From the NCBI RefSeq assembly GCF_036345915.1, contig NZ_CP107785.1, positions 6,572,001-6,636,000 on the forward strand: a stretch of DNA of 64,000 bases, written 5' to 3'. Origin of the DNA: Nocardia sp. NBC_00565 (GTDB lineage: Bacteria; Actinomycetota; Actinomycetes; Mycobacteriales; Mycobacteriaceae). This document shows positions 28,177 to 36,048 of this stretch, piece after piece; the stretch's first letter is position 1; the number at the start of each line of letters is the position of its first letter. Under the pieces are notes generated by a model that saw only the letters and a program-made list of their open reading frames with translations, made no database searches and was not told the DNA's origin. The position numbers and the translations under genes were made by a program.

Positions 28177-29049
28177 ATGCCTGCCCGCGACGAGAAAACC
28201 GTCGGTCTTGTCCTGGTCACCTACCAGAGCGCAGAGGACCTGCCACCCTTCTTGGAATCGCTACCTGCGGCTGTCGAGCCGCTGGCCCTCAACGTGATCG
28301 GTGTCGACAACACATCGACTGATGGCAGCGCCAGTTTTGTCGAGCAGTTCGGCGGGACGGTTATCCGCAATCGTCAGAATGTCGGCCTGGCCGCCGCGAT
28401 CAACCAAGGCGCAGCCGCAACAGATGCCGAATGGATCCTGGTCGCGAACCCCGATACGCACCTGGCACCGGGTTCGATCGCCACGCTCGTCGAAACCGCT
28501 CTCACAGACGAGACGATCGGCATGATCGGCCCGCGCATAGCCCGGCTGGATGGATCGCCCTATCCGAGCGGACGTCGATTCCCGTCGCTCGCGGTAGGTA
28601 TAGCGCATGCCCTACTCGGCGGAGTGTGGCCTAGCAATCCCGCGACCCGCGCGTACTTCGGCAATCCCGTGACCACGATCAGCGATGTTGACTGGATCTC
28701 GGGCTGCTGCATGCTGTTCCGGCGCAGTGCGTTCGACGCGGTAGGCGGGTTCGACACCCGCTACTTCCTCTACTTCGAGGAAACCAAGATGGCGCTCGAC
28801 ATGCACCGCGGCGGGTGGCGGGTCGTGCTGGACCCCAGTGTCGAGATTCGCCACCGCGAAGGCGGCAGCATGCGGTCAGCCCCGTTCCGCAAGATCCGCA
28901 GCCACCACCGCAGCGCCTTGCGGTTCTACTGCGACTACCACCAGGGCTCGCCGTGGCTGCTATTCGCACCGCTGGTCGCGGCGGGCCTGATTGTGCGCGG
29001 CGCGGCATCAGTGCTGCGGACCGCGATCACTCAACGTCTGCGCCACTAG
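28177..29049 (+). CDS. Family 2 glycosyltransferase (rhamnosyltransferase-like)
   Basis: A 290-aa GT-A fold glycosyltransferase. The nucleotide-sugar core is GLVLVTYQSAEDLPPFLESL, VIGVDNTSTDGS, NVGLAAAINQG and the DxD-like ILVANPDTHL (Asp near 93). The acceptor part shows ISGCCMLFRRSAFDAVGGFD, then YFLYFEE. These motifs are those of WbbL/RfbN-like rhamnosyl or related transferases acting on cell-envelope lipids. A hydrophobic segment near the C-terminus (WLLFAPLVAAGLIVRGAA) could anchor it in the membrane. Substrate unknown; the neighbours are degraded genes and give no guidance. Confidence 0.85.
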   Translation: MPARDEKTVGLVLVTYQSAEDLPPFLESLPAAVEPLALNVIGVDNTSTDGSASFVEQFGGTVIRNRQNVGLAAAINQGAAATDAEWILVANPDTHLAPGSIATLVETALTDETIGMIGPRIARLDGSPYPSGRRFPSLAVGIAHALLGGVWPSNPATRAYFGNPVTTISDVDWISGCCMLFRRSAFDAVGGFDTRYFLYFEETKMALDMHRGGWRVVLDPSVEIRHREGGSMRSAPFRKIRSHHRSALRFYCDYHQGSPWLLFAPLVAAGLIVRGAASVLRTAITQRLRH

Positions 29050-29291
29050 GTGAATGGCTGCTCGTCGAGGCCGATACCGGCCGATAGATCCTCGAGCAGC
29101 TTGTGCGATCCGGTTGCCCGTCCGGGAACTCGTCCTTGCGCAGGTCGCGCCAGTCAGCACCGGTGTCTGCCGCGAATTCGGCCATGGCTTGGATCTGGCT
29201 ATGGTTGAACCGCCACCTGCGACAAGGCGGACTAGAGAGCCTTCTTCGATTGCCACGTGCGCAGACTAGCTGAGCAGACCGACAGGTTTGT
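29050..29291. other. Intergenic stretch, no gene assigned
   Basis: No convincing gene. A minus-strand frame reads QIQAMAEFAADTGADWRDLR and continues DEFPDGQPDRTS, which looks protein-like but has neither a good start nor a full domain. It may be another gene scrap of this eroding region. Confidence 0.3.
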
Positions 29292-30066
29292 TTACCAGCG
29301 GCCACGTCCGCTGAGCATCAGCTCAATCTCGACAACCCGCCGCTCCAACCGCGCCGAATGAACACCATACGCAGCCTTCCGAGCCGCCCGGATCGTCTCC
29401 TGCGCCGCATCGAAATCCCGGTTCCGCGCATACGACTCCGCCAACCAAGTCTGATAGAGCGCGACTTCCCGCGCCCGATCCTTCGGATAGCTGTCGATCG
29501 CCTGTTGCAGTAGTGGCCGCGCGCGTGACGGATCGCCGAGTTCAACGAAGCATCGCCCCGCCATCACGTCGATTTCGGACCGATCCACCCAGTACACCCA
29601 TTCGGGTTCCTCGACGCCGGCTATCCGACGCTCGTAGGTGTCGTCCACGGTGTCGAGGGCGCGCATCGCCCCGTCACGGTCACGGGCACGCGCCGCGGCC
29701 CACGCCACTCGCTCAGTCAGCAACGCAGCCACTACCGGTGTCGCACCGTGCGCTCCGCTCAGCGCCGTCCGCGCAAGAAGGACTGCGTCACCCGGCTGAC
29801 CGACGTTCGCGATCTGATAACTCAAGCTCGAGAGCAGTTGGCCGGTAAGTACGCGATCCCCTGCCTGACTGGCCGCTTTCGCGCCGTTCAGGTAGGTGTA
29901 CTGGGCGTGCCCGTAGTACAACGATGTGCTCCGGCTTCACATCCCGCTGATCATTCTCCAACATCCCAAGCATCGACTTGGAGAAGTGAGTCTTGGCCGC
30001 GACAGCCGACAGGCTGACCCCTTGCGATTCGCGGGCCAGCCGAAGCAGAGAGCCGGGCTTATCCAT
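29292..30066 (-). pseudogene. XRE/TPR regulator with internal deletion and frameshift
   Basis: The 5' part (from 30066) encodes an intact XRE helix-turn-helix: MDKPGSLLRLARESQGVSLS, then KTHFSKSMLGMLEND. At about 29925 the sequence jumps into a TPR-like C-terminal half in a different frame (YYGHAQYTYLNGAKAASQAG, LLSSLSYQIANVGQPGDAVL, AREVALYQTWLAESYARNRD). Relatives of this regulator type have roughly 400 residues with about 130-170 residues between these parts, all missing here. An out-of-frame internal deletion is the simplest explanation. The C-terminal frame alone (29292-29921) has no ribosome site. Confidence 0.75.
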
Positions 30067-30233
30067 GGATCCGCAGCACCGATCTGTGGACGCTAGTGGA
30101 CGCTGAACTTGTTCTGTGTCAAGCCTTCTGACACGAGACTACTACTCAGCACGTCAGCGGCGTTTCGCTCAAGAAACCTCGACGCCGTGCACTGCGCCCG
30201 CAGCGCCGACCGCGACCCAAGGAATTGAACCCA

Positions 30234-30719
30234 GTGGATCACAGAGCTTTCGGAGACACCCCGGTGTCCCGCTGCCACTTCTATCGGCGGGTGTGTGATC
30301 TGCCCGCGAATATCGACCCACCGTACCTTGGCCGGATCGTCATGAAGGCCGAACATGTGTGGGCGCTGATGCTTCCCGCCCATCTCGGCCAATCCGTGAA
30401 AATCCATATGCAGCAACATGGTTCGGATATCGGTCCGATGGTGTCGCATCCGCGCTCGAATCGGTGGACTTTCCTCGTGCGGCCCGACATCCCTGACGAC
30501 GTGGGCCTGTTCGCCGAGATGTACCGGCTCAACGTGTCGGTAGTGCGAACAGGCGGCACCGTCGCGTTACCCTCGCCCGCCGACCAAGGCGCACAGTTTC
30601 GACGCTGGATCGAACCACCCCGCTGCACGTTCCGGCCCTCTGGCCTTGCGGTGGTCGACGCGATACGTGCTTGCTCGAGTCCATATCGGCCCGTACGGCG
30701 GAGCGCCGCTCATGCCTGA
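30234..30719 (+). CDS. 161-aa hypothetical protein, paralogue of 2195-2680
   Basis: A 161-aa protein matching the one at 2195-2680 over its full length: FGDTPVSRCHFYRR, CDLPANIDPPYLGRIVMK, DIGPMVSHPRSNRWTFLVRP, EMYRLNVSVVRTGGTVALPS and RRWIEPPRCTFRPSGLAVVD. I choose the GTG at 30234 because it gives exactly the same length; an AAGGA lies about 10 bp upstream. It is divergent from an XRE gene, as its sister is, but here the XRE gene is broken while this one is intact. Function unknown. Confidence 0.8.
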   Translation: MDHRAFGDTPVSRCHFYRRVCDLPANIDPPYLGRIVMKAEHVWALMLPAHLGQSVKIHMQQHGSDIGPMVSHPRSNRWTFLVRPDIPDDVGLFAEMYRLNVSVVRTGGTVALPSPADQGAQFRRWIEPPRCTFRPSGLAVVDAIRACSSPYRPVRRSAAHA

Positions 30720-30852
30720 ATGTGATTGCGGGCCACGGATCAAACTCTCTGGGCGCTGCCCGTTGATCGGGGTCCGTGTAGTCGACGGCCGTGAGGACTT
30801 CGTATCCGGTGTCCCGGTGCAAGTCCTGCTGACACCGGTGCAGCGGTCATGA
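30712..30852 (+). CDS. Small hypothetical protein (46 aa)
   Basis: A 46-aa frame overlapping the end of the 161-aa gene by 8 bp, with a GGAG motif about 9 bp before its ATG. It starts MPECDCGPRIKLSGRCPLIG and ends with a VQVLLTP segment. Three cysteines (C4, C6, C16) could hold a metal, but this is speculative. The overlap and ribosome site favour a real gene; no family recognised. Confidence 0.5.
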   Translation: MPECDCGPRIKLSGRCPLIGVRVVDGREDFVSGVPVQVLLTPVQRS

Positions 30853-30860
30853 ACGCAAAC

Positions 30861-31343
30861 TCTCAGCCCGAGGGCGAATCCGCGCAGCCCAAACTTGGTT
30901 GCGTCATAAATGGCGGCGTCGGCCGCTGGAACTCTGCCCCCGATGGAGCCGATGAAGACGATGTGACCGGCCGCCCGTTGCTGCATCAACCGGACAAGTT
31001 GGTGGGCCATCAGAATCGGCGTACGCAAATTCACAGCGAGCGCGTCATCGATGTCCGCCGCAGCGAAGTCTCCGAGCTTCCCCAGTGCTGCGACACCCGC
31101 GTTCGCGACGAACACGTCAACCTGTCCGACCTCATCGATCAGCCGCGCGATCTCCTGAGGTTAGGTGAGGTCGGCGGCGATGGACGTGGCGCCCAACTCG
31201 CTCGCGAGCTGCTGCAAGACGTCGACTCGCCGGCCCGTGAGAATCAGAACCGCCCCCTGCGCGCTGAATTCACGCGCTATGGCCTGCCCGATACCGCCGG
31301 TCGCACCAGTCAACAGGACCGTCTTACCCCCTACGTGCATCAT
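30861..31343 (-). pseudogene. Short-chain dehydrogenase, nonsense-mutated and truncated
   Basis: The minus strand encodes the first two thirds of a classical SDR: KTVLLTGATGGIGQAIAREF (cofactor loop), then FVANAGVAALGKLG, HIVFIGSIGGRVP and the catalytic AAIYDATKFGLRGFALGLR. An in-frame TAA at 31161-31163 interrupts the protein between LGATSIAADLT and PQEIARLIDE, and the reading is continuous on either side, so it is a point nonsense change. Homology stops at about 30861, where the 161-aa module begins, so the last 80-100 residues are lost. It is divergent from nothing and adjacent to the TetR gene, its possible former regulator. Confidence 0.75.
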
Positions 31344-31384
31344 CCACCCATCTTCTGGCACGCAACTCGACTATCCGAAGCCGA

Positions 31385-31930
31385 TCAGGCCAGCACGTTA
31401 CCCTGTCGAAAGATCGAGGCTAGTTCTTCATACATGTCGTTCATCTGTTCCCCAGTGGTCCCACTCATCTGCGCGCCGATCAGCGCGTTGAGGGTGATGT
31501 TGGCGCAGATCTCAGCGATGGCTCGTGCTACTCCATGGTCGACGAGTGATTGCGTGAGCCCGTCGCGACGAAGCCGGTCCACGCGCTGTTGCGCCGCGGC
31601 AACTTGGGGGTTGATCGTTGCCCACGCCCGCAGTGCCACTTCGGCTCCGTGGGGCAGCGAGACCGCCTGTTGTACCTGACGTTTGATCATTGCCGAAATG
31701 TCATCGACTGCGGCCGCTGCGGTGATGAGGTCGCGGCTGTAATGGCGCTCCCAGTACGACAGCAGTCCGCCGACGAACGCCTCGAAACTATCGAAGTGGT
31801 GATAGAAGGAGCCACGAGTCACCGCCATGCGATCGCATAGCGCGGACGCGCTCAATCCGGGGAAGCCGGATTCGTCGAGGACGAGCAGCGCCAATTCAAA
31901 GTAGTCTTCGCGGCTTCGTCGAATCGCCAT
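31385..31930 (-). CDS. TetR-family regulator of the AveC/EXPERA pair
   Basis: A 181-aa TetR regulator. The DNA-binding domain reads LDESGFPGLSASALCDRMAV, then TRGSFYHHFDSFEAFVGGLL. The C-terminal domain is short and hydrophobic. It is transcribed divergently from the AveC-family gene; the 105-bp divergent region has two 14-bp palindromic sites 25 bp apart that are likely its operators. A GGAGG lies 10 bp before the ATG. Ligand unknown, possibly a lipophilic polyketide or sterol-like molecule given the target genes (inference). Confidence 0.88.
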   Translation of the reverse strand: MAIRRSREDYFELALLVLDESGFPGLSASALCDRMAVTRGSFYHHFDSFEAFVGGLLSYWERHYSRDLITAAAAVDDISAMIKRQVQQAVSLPHGAEVALRAWATINPQVAAAQQRVDRLRRDGLTQSLVDHGVARAIAEICANITLNALIGAQMSGTTGEQMNDMYEELASIFRQGNVLA

Positions 31931-31974
31931 CTCGCGGTGGCCTCCATGTAGTACTTCGGGATTGACTCACGACC

Positions 31975-32013
31975 ATACTACCCTGTATGTTCCCAGAAGA
32001 TACAGGGCTGTAT
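31975..32013. promoter_or_regulatory. Twin TetR operator candidates before the AveC-family gene
   Basis: Site 1 at 31975-31988 reads ATACTA-CC-CTGTAT and site 2 at 32000-32013 reads ATACAG-GG-CTGTAT, the latter a perfect 6-bp-arm palindrome. The pair also creates a larger perfect inverted repeat, CCCTGTAT (31981-31988) / ATACAGGG (32000-32007). Centres are 25 bp apart, so two dimers could bind nearly opposite faces or side by side. Site 2 ends 22 bp before the GTG start. Confidence 0.65.
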
Positions 32014-32035
32014 GGTCTGCGCAGAGGGAAGAACC

Positions 32036-33061
32036 GTGTCAACTAATGTGGATGAACGTCAGACCGCTGCGTCGGATGAATTGCCGTCGGGCATTCAGGG
32101 TCGGGACGCGCCGCGAGTTGTGTGGCTGGCGCGCATCGGCGTGCTGTTCGTGCTGCTCCAGGCATACATATACGGGCGTTGGATCTTCTCCGACCAGTTC
32201 ACGCCCGCCCCAACGGGTTCCGACCCGCTGTCGGCCTCCCAGGAGTTTTGGATCCGCTGCTGGGACATCGTCAGCATCGCGGCATGTGTCGGGTTCCTCA
32301 TCTGGATCGTGTGGAAGACAGTGCGAGATCGGGCGATACCCACCTTGGGGATCGTCACCATCGCCTGGATGCTCACCGCCTGGCAGGACCCCGGTGTCAA
32401 CTACATCCGGCCGGTTTTCTCCTACAACGACCACTTCTTCAACCGCGGAACATGGGCCCAGTTCATACCCGGCTGGGTCAACCACGCGGGCGCCAACCCA
32501 CAGCCGATTTTCTTCTGGGTCGCTACCTATTCGGGGCTCATGGTGGTTGGCATCCTCGGCATCTGTCAGCTGCTCGACAGAGTTCGAAAAGCCTTCCCGA
32601 GAATCAACAAGGCGGGACTTCTGGCGCTGCTATTTCTCTTCTCGGTCATCAGCGACGCTGTCGCTGAATCGATCTGGATGCACCAAGGGTTATGGGCATA
32701 TCCGAGGGTGAACGGCACCTGGTCGCTGTTCACAGGCGGCATCACGCAACTGCCGCTGTTCGAACCTCTTGTATTCGGCGGGTTTGTGGGCACGGCGGCG
32801 ACCGCCATCTATTACTTTCGCGACTCGAACGGTCATATGATCACGGACACGGGACTACGCAAGCTCACGATCAAGCGTGGACGAACTCCCGTTCGCGTGT
32901 TGGCCCTGTGCACGGTCCTGAACGTGCTCATGCTCGTTTTCAACATGGGGTGGAACATGGTCAACCAACATGCCGACACCACGCCAACCCATGTCCCAAG
33001 CTACTTCTCCAGCGAACTGTGCGGCCTCGGCGCCAGTTCTGCGTGCCCGCCACCGAAGTAG
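32036..33061 (+). CDS. AveC-family (spirocyclase-like) membrane protein
   Basis: A 341-aa integral membrane protein of the AveC family. AveC of Streptomyces avermitilis forms the avermectin spiroketal, and homologues of unknown function occur in Nocardia and mycobacteria. About seven hydrophobic segments are visible, with conserved-looking polar runs between them: DPGVNYIRPVFSYNDHFFNR near residue 113, WAQFIPGWVNH near 135 and ESIWMHQGLWAYP near 210. I choose the GTG at 32036 with AGAGGGAAG upstream; an ATG at 32012 lies inside the operator. No polyketide synthase is present nearby, so the natural substrate is open. Confidence 0.8.
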   Translation: MSTNVDERQTAASDELPSGIQGRDAPRVVWLARIGVLFVLLQAYIYGRWIFSDQFTPAPTGSDPLSASQEFWIRCWDIVSIAACVGFLIWIVWKTVRDRAIPTLGIVTIAWMLTAWQDPGVNYIRPVFSYNDHFFNRGTWAQFIPGWVNHAGANPQPIFFWVATYSGLMVVGILGICQLLDRVRKAFPRINKAGLLALLFLFSVISDAVAESIWMHQGLWAYPRVNGTWSLFTGGITQLPLFEPLVFGGFVGTAATAIYYFRDSNGHMITDTGLRKLTIKRGRTPVRVLALCTVLNVLMLVFNMGWNMVNQHADTTPTHVPSYFSSELCGLGASSACPPPK

Positions 33062-33181
33062 TCGATCGCATGGTTCAACGAAGCCACCACGACGCTCAGT
33101 ACGCGTCGGTGAGTGCGGAAAGTTTCACCAAACGTCGGAACCGAGATGATTGCGGCGCCGACGCTGAACAACGGAGAAAGA

Positions 33182-33982
33182 ATGACTGATATCGCCAATC
33201 CGACGGCCCGGCGGGCACTACCCCTCAGCTACGGAAACTTCATCGTAATCATTCTCATACTGATCGCGTTATCTGACGTCTTGTGCTGGAGCGCCGCGGC
33301 GCATTTCGGTGTCAACAAGGCTCTCGCCTCCAACATATTCGTCGTCATCTGCACCTCGGCGATCGTGGCCGTCATCGTGCTGCCGTGGTTCAACCTCAGG
33401 GGGCAAGTAGGTCTCGACCGCGAGCAGCGTATGGAGAAAACGGCCGGCGCGTGGGTCGCGGTCCTTGCCTTGGTGCACCTGACCTGGGAGCTGCCCTGGG
33501 TACTCTTCCACAGCTACATCATGGGCACAGCGGGTGAGGGAAAGCTGTGGAGCTACATGTGGTGGATTTACGCCGACGGTGGCGACGTGCGCTACATCCA
33601 CCCCGACGACAATCTTCTCGCCCTGGAGTCCGGCGCGACGCTGTTGGGTTTGACCGCGCTTGTCTTGGTATATTTGCGGCGCAAGGCCGGGCGGTTCACC
33701 CGCGGCCAACTCGTGGTCGTCGCGAGCCTGATGGCCATCGAATTCTATTCGACGATCATCTATGTTCTATCGGAATCTTATTCGGGTATGAAGGACGTGT
33801 CGGGAGCCGCGAACCTCGTGGTGAAGTTCGGCTACGGGAACATTCTGTGGCTCACCGTTCCCTGCATCGTCTTCCTGTGGGCAAAAGGCCAACTTTCGGC
33901 ACCCGATAATCAATACCGCCCTCAAGGACAGTCGCAGACCGTGGACACAAGAGACACCCTGCACGCGCCCACCAACACCTAG
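33182..33982 (+). CDS. EXPERA/emopamil-binding-like membrane protein
   Basis: A 266-aa membrane protein with about seven hydrophobic segments. The arrangement HLTWELPWVLFHSYI, DVRYIHPDDNLLALESGATL, VVVASLMAIEFYSTIIYVLS and FGYGNILWLTVPCIVFLWA resembles the EXPERA domain of emopamil-binding protein (sterol delta8-delta7 isomerase) and TMEM97. In particular it has paired WE, an acidic E in ALESGAT and the late N-W-P motif. This is recognition by pattern, not alignment score. It follows the AveC-family gene by 120 bp with its own GGAG site and is probably in the same operon. Catalytic activity is unproven. Confidence 0.6.
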   Translation: MTDIANPTARRALPLSYGNFIVIILILIALSDVLCWSAAAHFGVNKALASNIFVVICTSAIVAVIVLPWFNLRGQVGLDREQRMEKTAGAWVAVLALVHLTWELPWVLFHSYIMGTAGEGKLWSYMWWIYADGGDVRYIHPDDNLLALESGATLLGLTALVLVYLRRKAGRFTRGQLVVVASLMAIEFYSTIIYVLSESYSGMKDVSGAANLVVKFGYGNILWLTVPCIVFLWAKGQLSAPDNQYRPQGQSQTVDTRDTLHAPTNT

Positions 33983-34059
33983 GGACAAGCAACAGCGCGA
34001 ATGCTCGATACCAGAATCAGAGGTTTGCTGATTTAGCCTCAATCCACCGACCCAGGTTT

Positions 34060-34098
34060 CGCGTTGGTCTGCGCGCCGGAGGCGCGCAGACCAACGCG
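34060..34098. repeat. Perfect 18-bp hairpin
   Basis: An 18-bp arm (34060-34077, starting CGCGTTGGTC) is followed by GGA and the exact reverse complement (34081-34098, ending GACCAACGCG). There is no T-run, so it is not a classical terminator. It lies just downstream of a transposase remnant and could be an insertion-sequence-associated palindrome or a bidirectional terminator. Sequence 33983-34059 and 34099-34174 shows no gene. Confidence 0.85.
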
Positions 34099-34174
34099 TT
34101 TCGGGTGTGGTGTAGTCGCTGGTCTGCCCAGCTTTTCCACTTCGATGTTGGTTCGGGCTGTTGGGCCGGGGCGG

Positions 34175-34428
34175 TCAGGTGGTGACGGGTTGTGGTGGTG
34201 TGTAGCCGATAGTGTTGTGCCACAACATGAGCCATGCGTCGGTCCAGGGCCAGTGGCTGGGTAGGTGCAGGATCGGTCGGCGTTGCGGGCGGGGATGTTG
34301 ACGATCTTGCGGCGCAGGGTGGCTGCGCGGGCGCGGGCGTGGCTTCCGCCGGCGAGGATGCCGGTGGCGCGCAGCAGGTTGTGGGCGATCGCGGCGCACA
34401 GGACCCAGGCAGAGTTGGCGCCGAACAC
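34175..34428 (-). pseudogene. IS1380-type transposase C-terminal remnant, frameshifted
   Basis: The minus strand reads FGANSAWVLCAAIAHNLLRA then ARAATLRRKIVNIPARNADR, and after a frameshift near 34270 continues LHLPSHWPWTDAWLMLWHNT in another frame to a stop at 34175. This is the C-terminal end of IS1380-family DDE transposases. The catalytic core is absent and no matching terminal repeats are obvious, so the element is dead. Confidence 0.75.
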
Positions 34429-34477
34429 ACCCCCAACCTCGGATTACATCGGTAGATCGAGGCTAAGGTCTCGTGCC

Positions 34478-35200
34478 ATGGGCGAACCCGGGCACGTGCG
34501 CGACACTCGCGACGGATACGACTCAGTGGCCACCGAATACGCGGAGCGCTTCAGCGACTCGCTTCGGGACCATCCCTTCGACCGGGCGATGCTCGCGGTC
34601 TTCGCCGAACTCGTCCGAGCCTCCGGACCACTGCGGGTCCTGGACATCGGTTGCGGCCCAGGGTATGTGACCGACCATCTGCGCACGCTCGGGCTGCAGT
34701 CCCAGGGCATCGACCTCTCCCCAGAGATGATCGCGCTCGCGCGCCGCGCTTACCCCGACCTTCGCTTCGAGCTCGGCGACATGACCGCGATCGACCTGCC
34801 GAACGCCGGCCTCGGCGGCGTGTTCTCGAGGTCTTCGATCATCCACACCCCGCCCGAGCAACTCCCCGCGGTGTTCGCCGAGTTCCACCGGGTGCTCGCC
34901 CCCGGCGCTCATCTGCTGCTGACGTTCCAGGCGAGCGACGACACCTCGCAGGTCGCCTGGCCGTTCGACCATGCTGTGGCACTCGCCTACCGCCTTTCGG
35001 TCGGCCGCGTGGCCGATCTGCTGCGGGAGGCCGGATTCCAGGAGATGGCGCGCCAGATCACGGCCCCGGAGCAGGACAAGGTCCGCGGCTTCCACTACGG
35101 GTATCTCCTGGCCCGCAGGAGCGCCGATGACGCCAACGGTGCGGCCCCACGCAACGACCATCGTTTGGGGTCGCACATATCGAGTGAACGCCGCGCATAG
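34478..35200 (+). CDS. SAM-dependent class I methyltransferase
   Basis: A 240-aa methyltransferase. Motif I is LRVLDIGCGPGYVTDHL near residue 52; motif II is the acidic GIDLSPEMIALARR near 75; motif IV region is GVFSRSSIIHTPPEQLP near 114, with a post-I GDMTAIDLP. It belongs to the broad Methyltransf_11/25 group and probably acts on a small molecule; the substrate cannot be told. The ATG at 34478 lies 8 bp after a TAAGGT hexamer, so it may be leaderless. The last ten codons (GSHISSERRA) fall in the left arm of a large hairpin. Confidence 0.85.
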   Translation: MGEPGHVRDTRDGYDSVATEYAERFSDSLRDHPFDRAMLAVFAELVRASGPLRVLDIGCGPGYVTDHLRTLGLQSQGIDLSPEMIALARRAYPDLRFELGDMTAIDLPNAGLGGVFSRSSIIHTPPEQLPAVFAEFHRVLAPGAHLLLTFQASDDTSQVAWPFDHAVALAYRLSVGRVADLLREAGFQEMARQITAPEQDKVRGFHYGYLLARRSADDANGAAPRNDHRLGSHISSERRA

Positions 35201-35235
35201 TTTGCACGCCTCGTGTGCGGAGGTCACTCGATATG
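35176..35235. repeat. Large hairpin spanning the methyltransferase stop codon
   Basis: Arms CATATCGAGTGA (35176-35187) and TCACTCGATATG (35224-35235) are perfect over 12 bp. A 3x3 internal loop leads to a second stem CCGCGCA (35191-35197) / TGTGCGG (35214-35220) with one G-T pair. The methyltransferase TAG is the first triplet of the loop. It could stop transcription or be the scar of a small palindromic element that now supplies the end of the protein. Confidence 0.75.
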
Positions 35236-35311
35236 CGACAGCCTTTCCAGGCCCGAGATCCATGGGACTGCCCCGGGCAACCGGTCACCACGACGTCCGC
35301 GCACGGTTCGC

Positions 35312-35317
35312 TAGGAT
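35312..35317 (+). promoter_or_regulatory. Leaderless-type -10 element (TAGGAT)
   Basis: TAGGAT ends 7 bp before the ATG at 35325, with no ribosome site between. The TSS should be at or next to the start codon. Confidence 0.5.
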
Positions 35318-35324
35318 CGCGGCG

Positions 35325-35993
35325 ATGTCGACCATGACCATGCACACCCTGCCCATCGATGCGGATCGGGTGCGGCGGATGGTGCAACTCACGAGCCGGT
35401 GGCAGCGGGATGCGTTGGAGCGCACCCTGGTCGAGTACGGATGGGTCACCGACACCGAGGTCTCTTTGCTGCCGTGGTGCGAGAGCCAGTGCGCGCCATT
35501 TTATTTCGGGGTCGATGGCGATTCCGGTTCGCCCGATTCCGCTCGGTGGCGCCTGGATTTCGGCTGCCCGCCGGAGAGTCACGACCACGGCGCGCCGGAG
35601 GAGGACGACCACGGCACGCCGTTCATTCAGCTGCTCTGTGCGCTGAAATGGCCTGCCTTCGGCCAGGATCCGGACCCCGAAGATCCCGATGAGTTCGACG
35701 ATTTCGATGACAATGACGGCCGGTGGACCACCCACTCCGAGATAACTCGTGCGGACTGGGATGCCGAGTTCGATCGGCTCGGCGCGCTGCTGCGCGGCCA
35801 ACTCGGTACCCCCGCACACACCGAAACACCGGATAAATCCGGCTACCGGTTGGAACGGTGGCAACTGGACGACATGGCGGTCGTTCTGGTCTCCGGCGAC
35901 GACATCAACTCGTACTCGTTCTACGACGCGATCTTCCTCCGGATCTGCCCGGCGGCAGCGCGCATGGCGAGCAGGTACTGGCCGACGGATTAG
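35325..35993 (+). CDS. Acidic hypothetical protein (222 aa)
   Basis: A 222-aa soluble protein, very acidic in the middle (DPDPEDPDEFDDFDDNDG near residue 122). The N-terminal part is Met/helix-rich (VRRMVQLTSRWQRDALERTL). I do not recognise it with confidence; it resembles the many small immunity-like or DUF6301-type actinobacterial proteins, but this is a guess. The ATG at 35325 is supported by the leaderless promoter. It stands alone between a methyltransferase and the MerR-type promoter. Confidence 0.7.
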   Translation: MSTMTMHTLPIDADRVRRMVQLTSRWQRDALERTLVEYGWVTDTEVSLLPWCESQCAPFYFGVDGDSGSPDSARWRLDFGCPPESHDHGAPEEDDHGTPFIQLLCALKWPAFGQDPDPEDPDEFDDFDDNDGRWTTHSEITRADWDAEFDRLGALLRGQLGTPAHTETPDKSGYRLERWQLDDMAVVLVSGDDINSYSFYDAIFLRICPAAARMASRYWPTD

Positions 35994-36010
35994 CCGGGTC
36001 GATTCAGCAC

Positions 36011-36041
36011 TTGCGTTGGAGTGCACTCCACCTTTTAGAGT
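36011..36041 (+). promoter_or_regulatory. MerR-type promoter with 19-bp spacer and central palindrome
   Basis: -35 TTGCGT (36011-36016) and -10 TAGAGT (36036-36041) are separated by 19 bp, two more than optimal. The spacer starts with the perfect palindrome TGGAGTGCACTCCA (36017-36030). This is the diagnostic MerR-family layout, where the bound activator underwinds the long spacer. The ATG of the next gene lies 7 bp after the -10, so the transcript should be leaderless. No MerR gene is present in the window. Confidence 0.75.
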
Positions 36042-36048
36042 TCGGGCC

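Noticed and set aside
30529..30822. A minus-strand frame antisense to the 161-aa and 46-aa genes
   Set aside because: It has no domain and is better explained as the shadow of the plus-strand genes; the SDR similarity ends before it.
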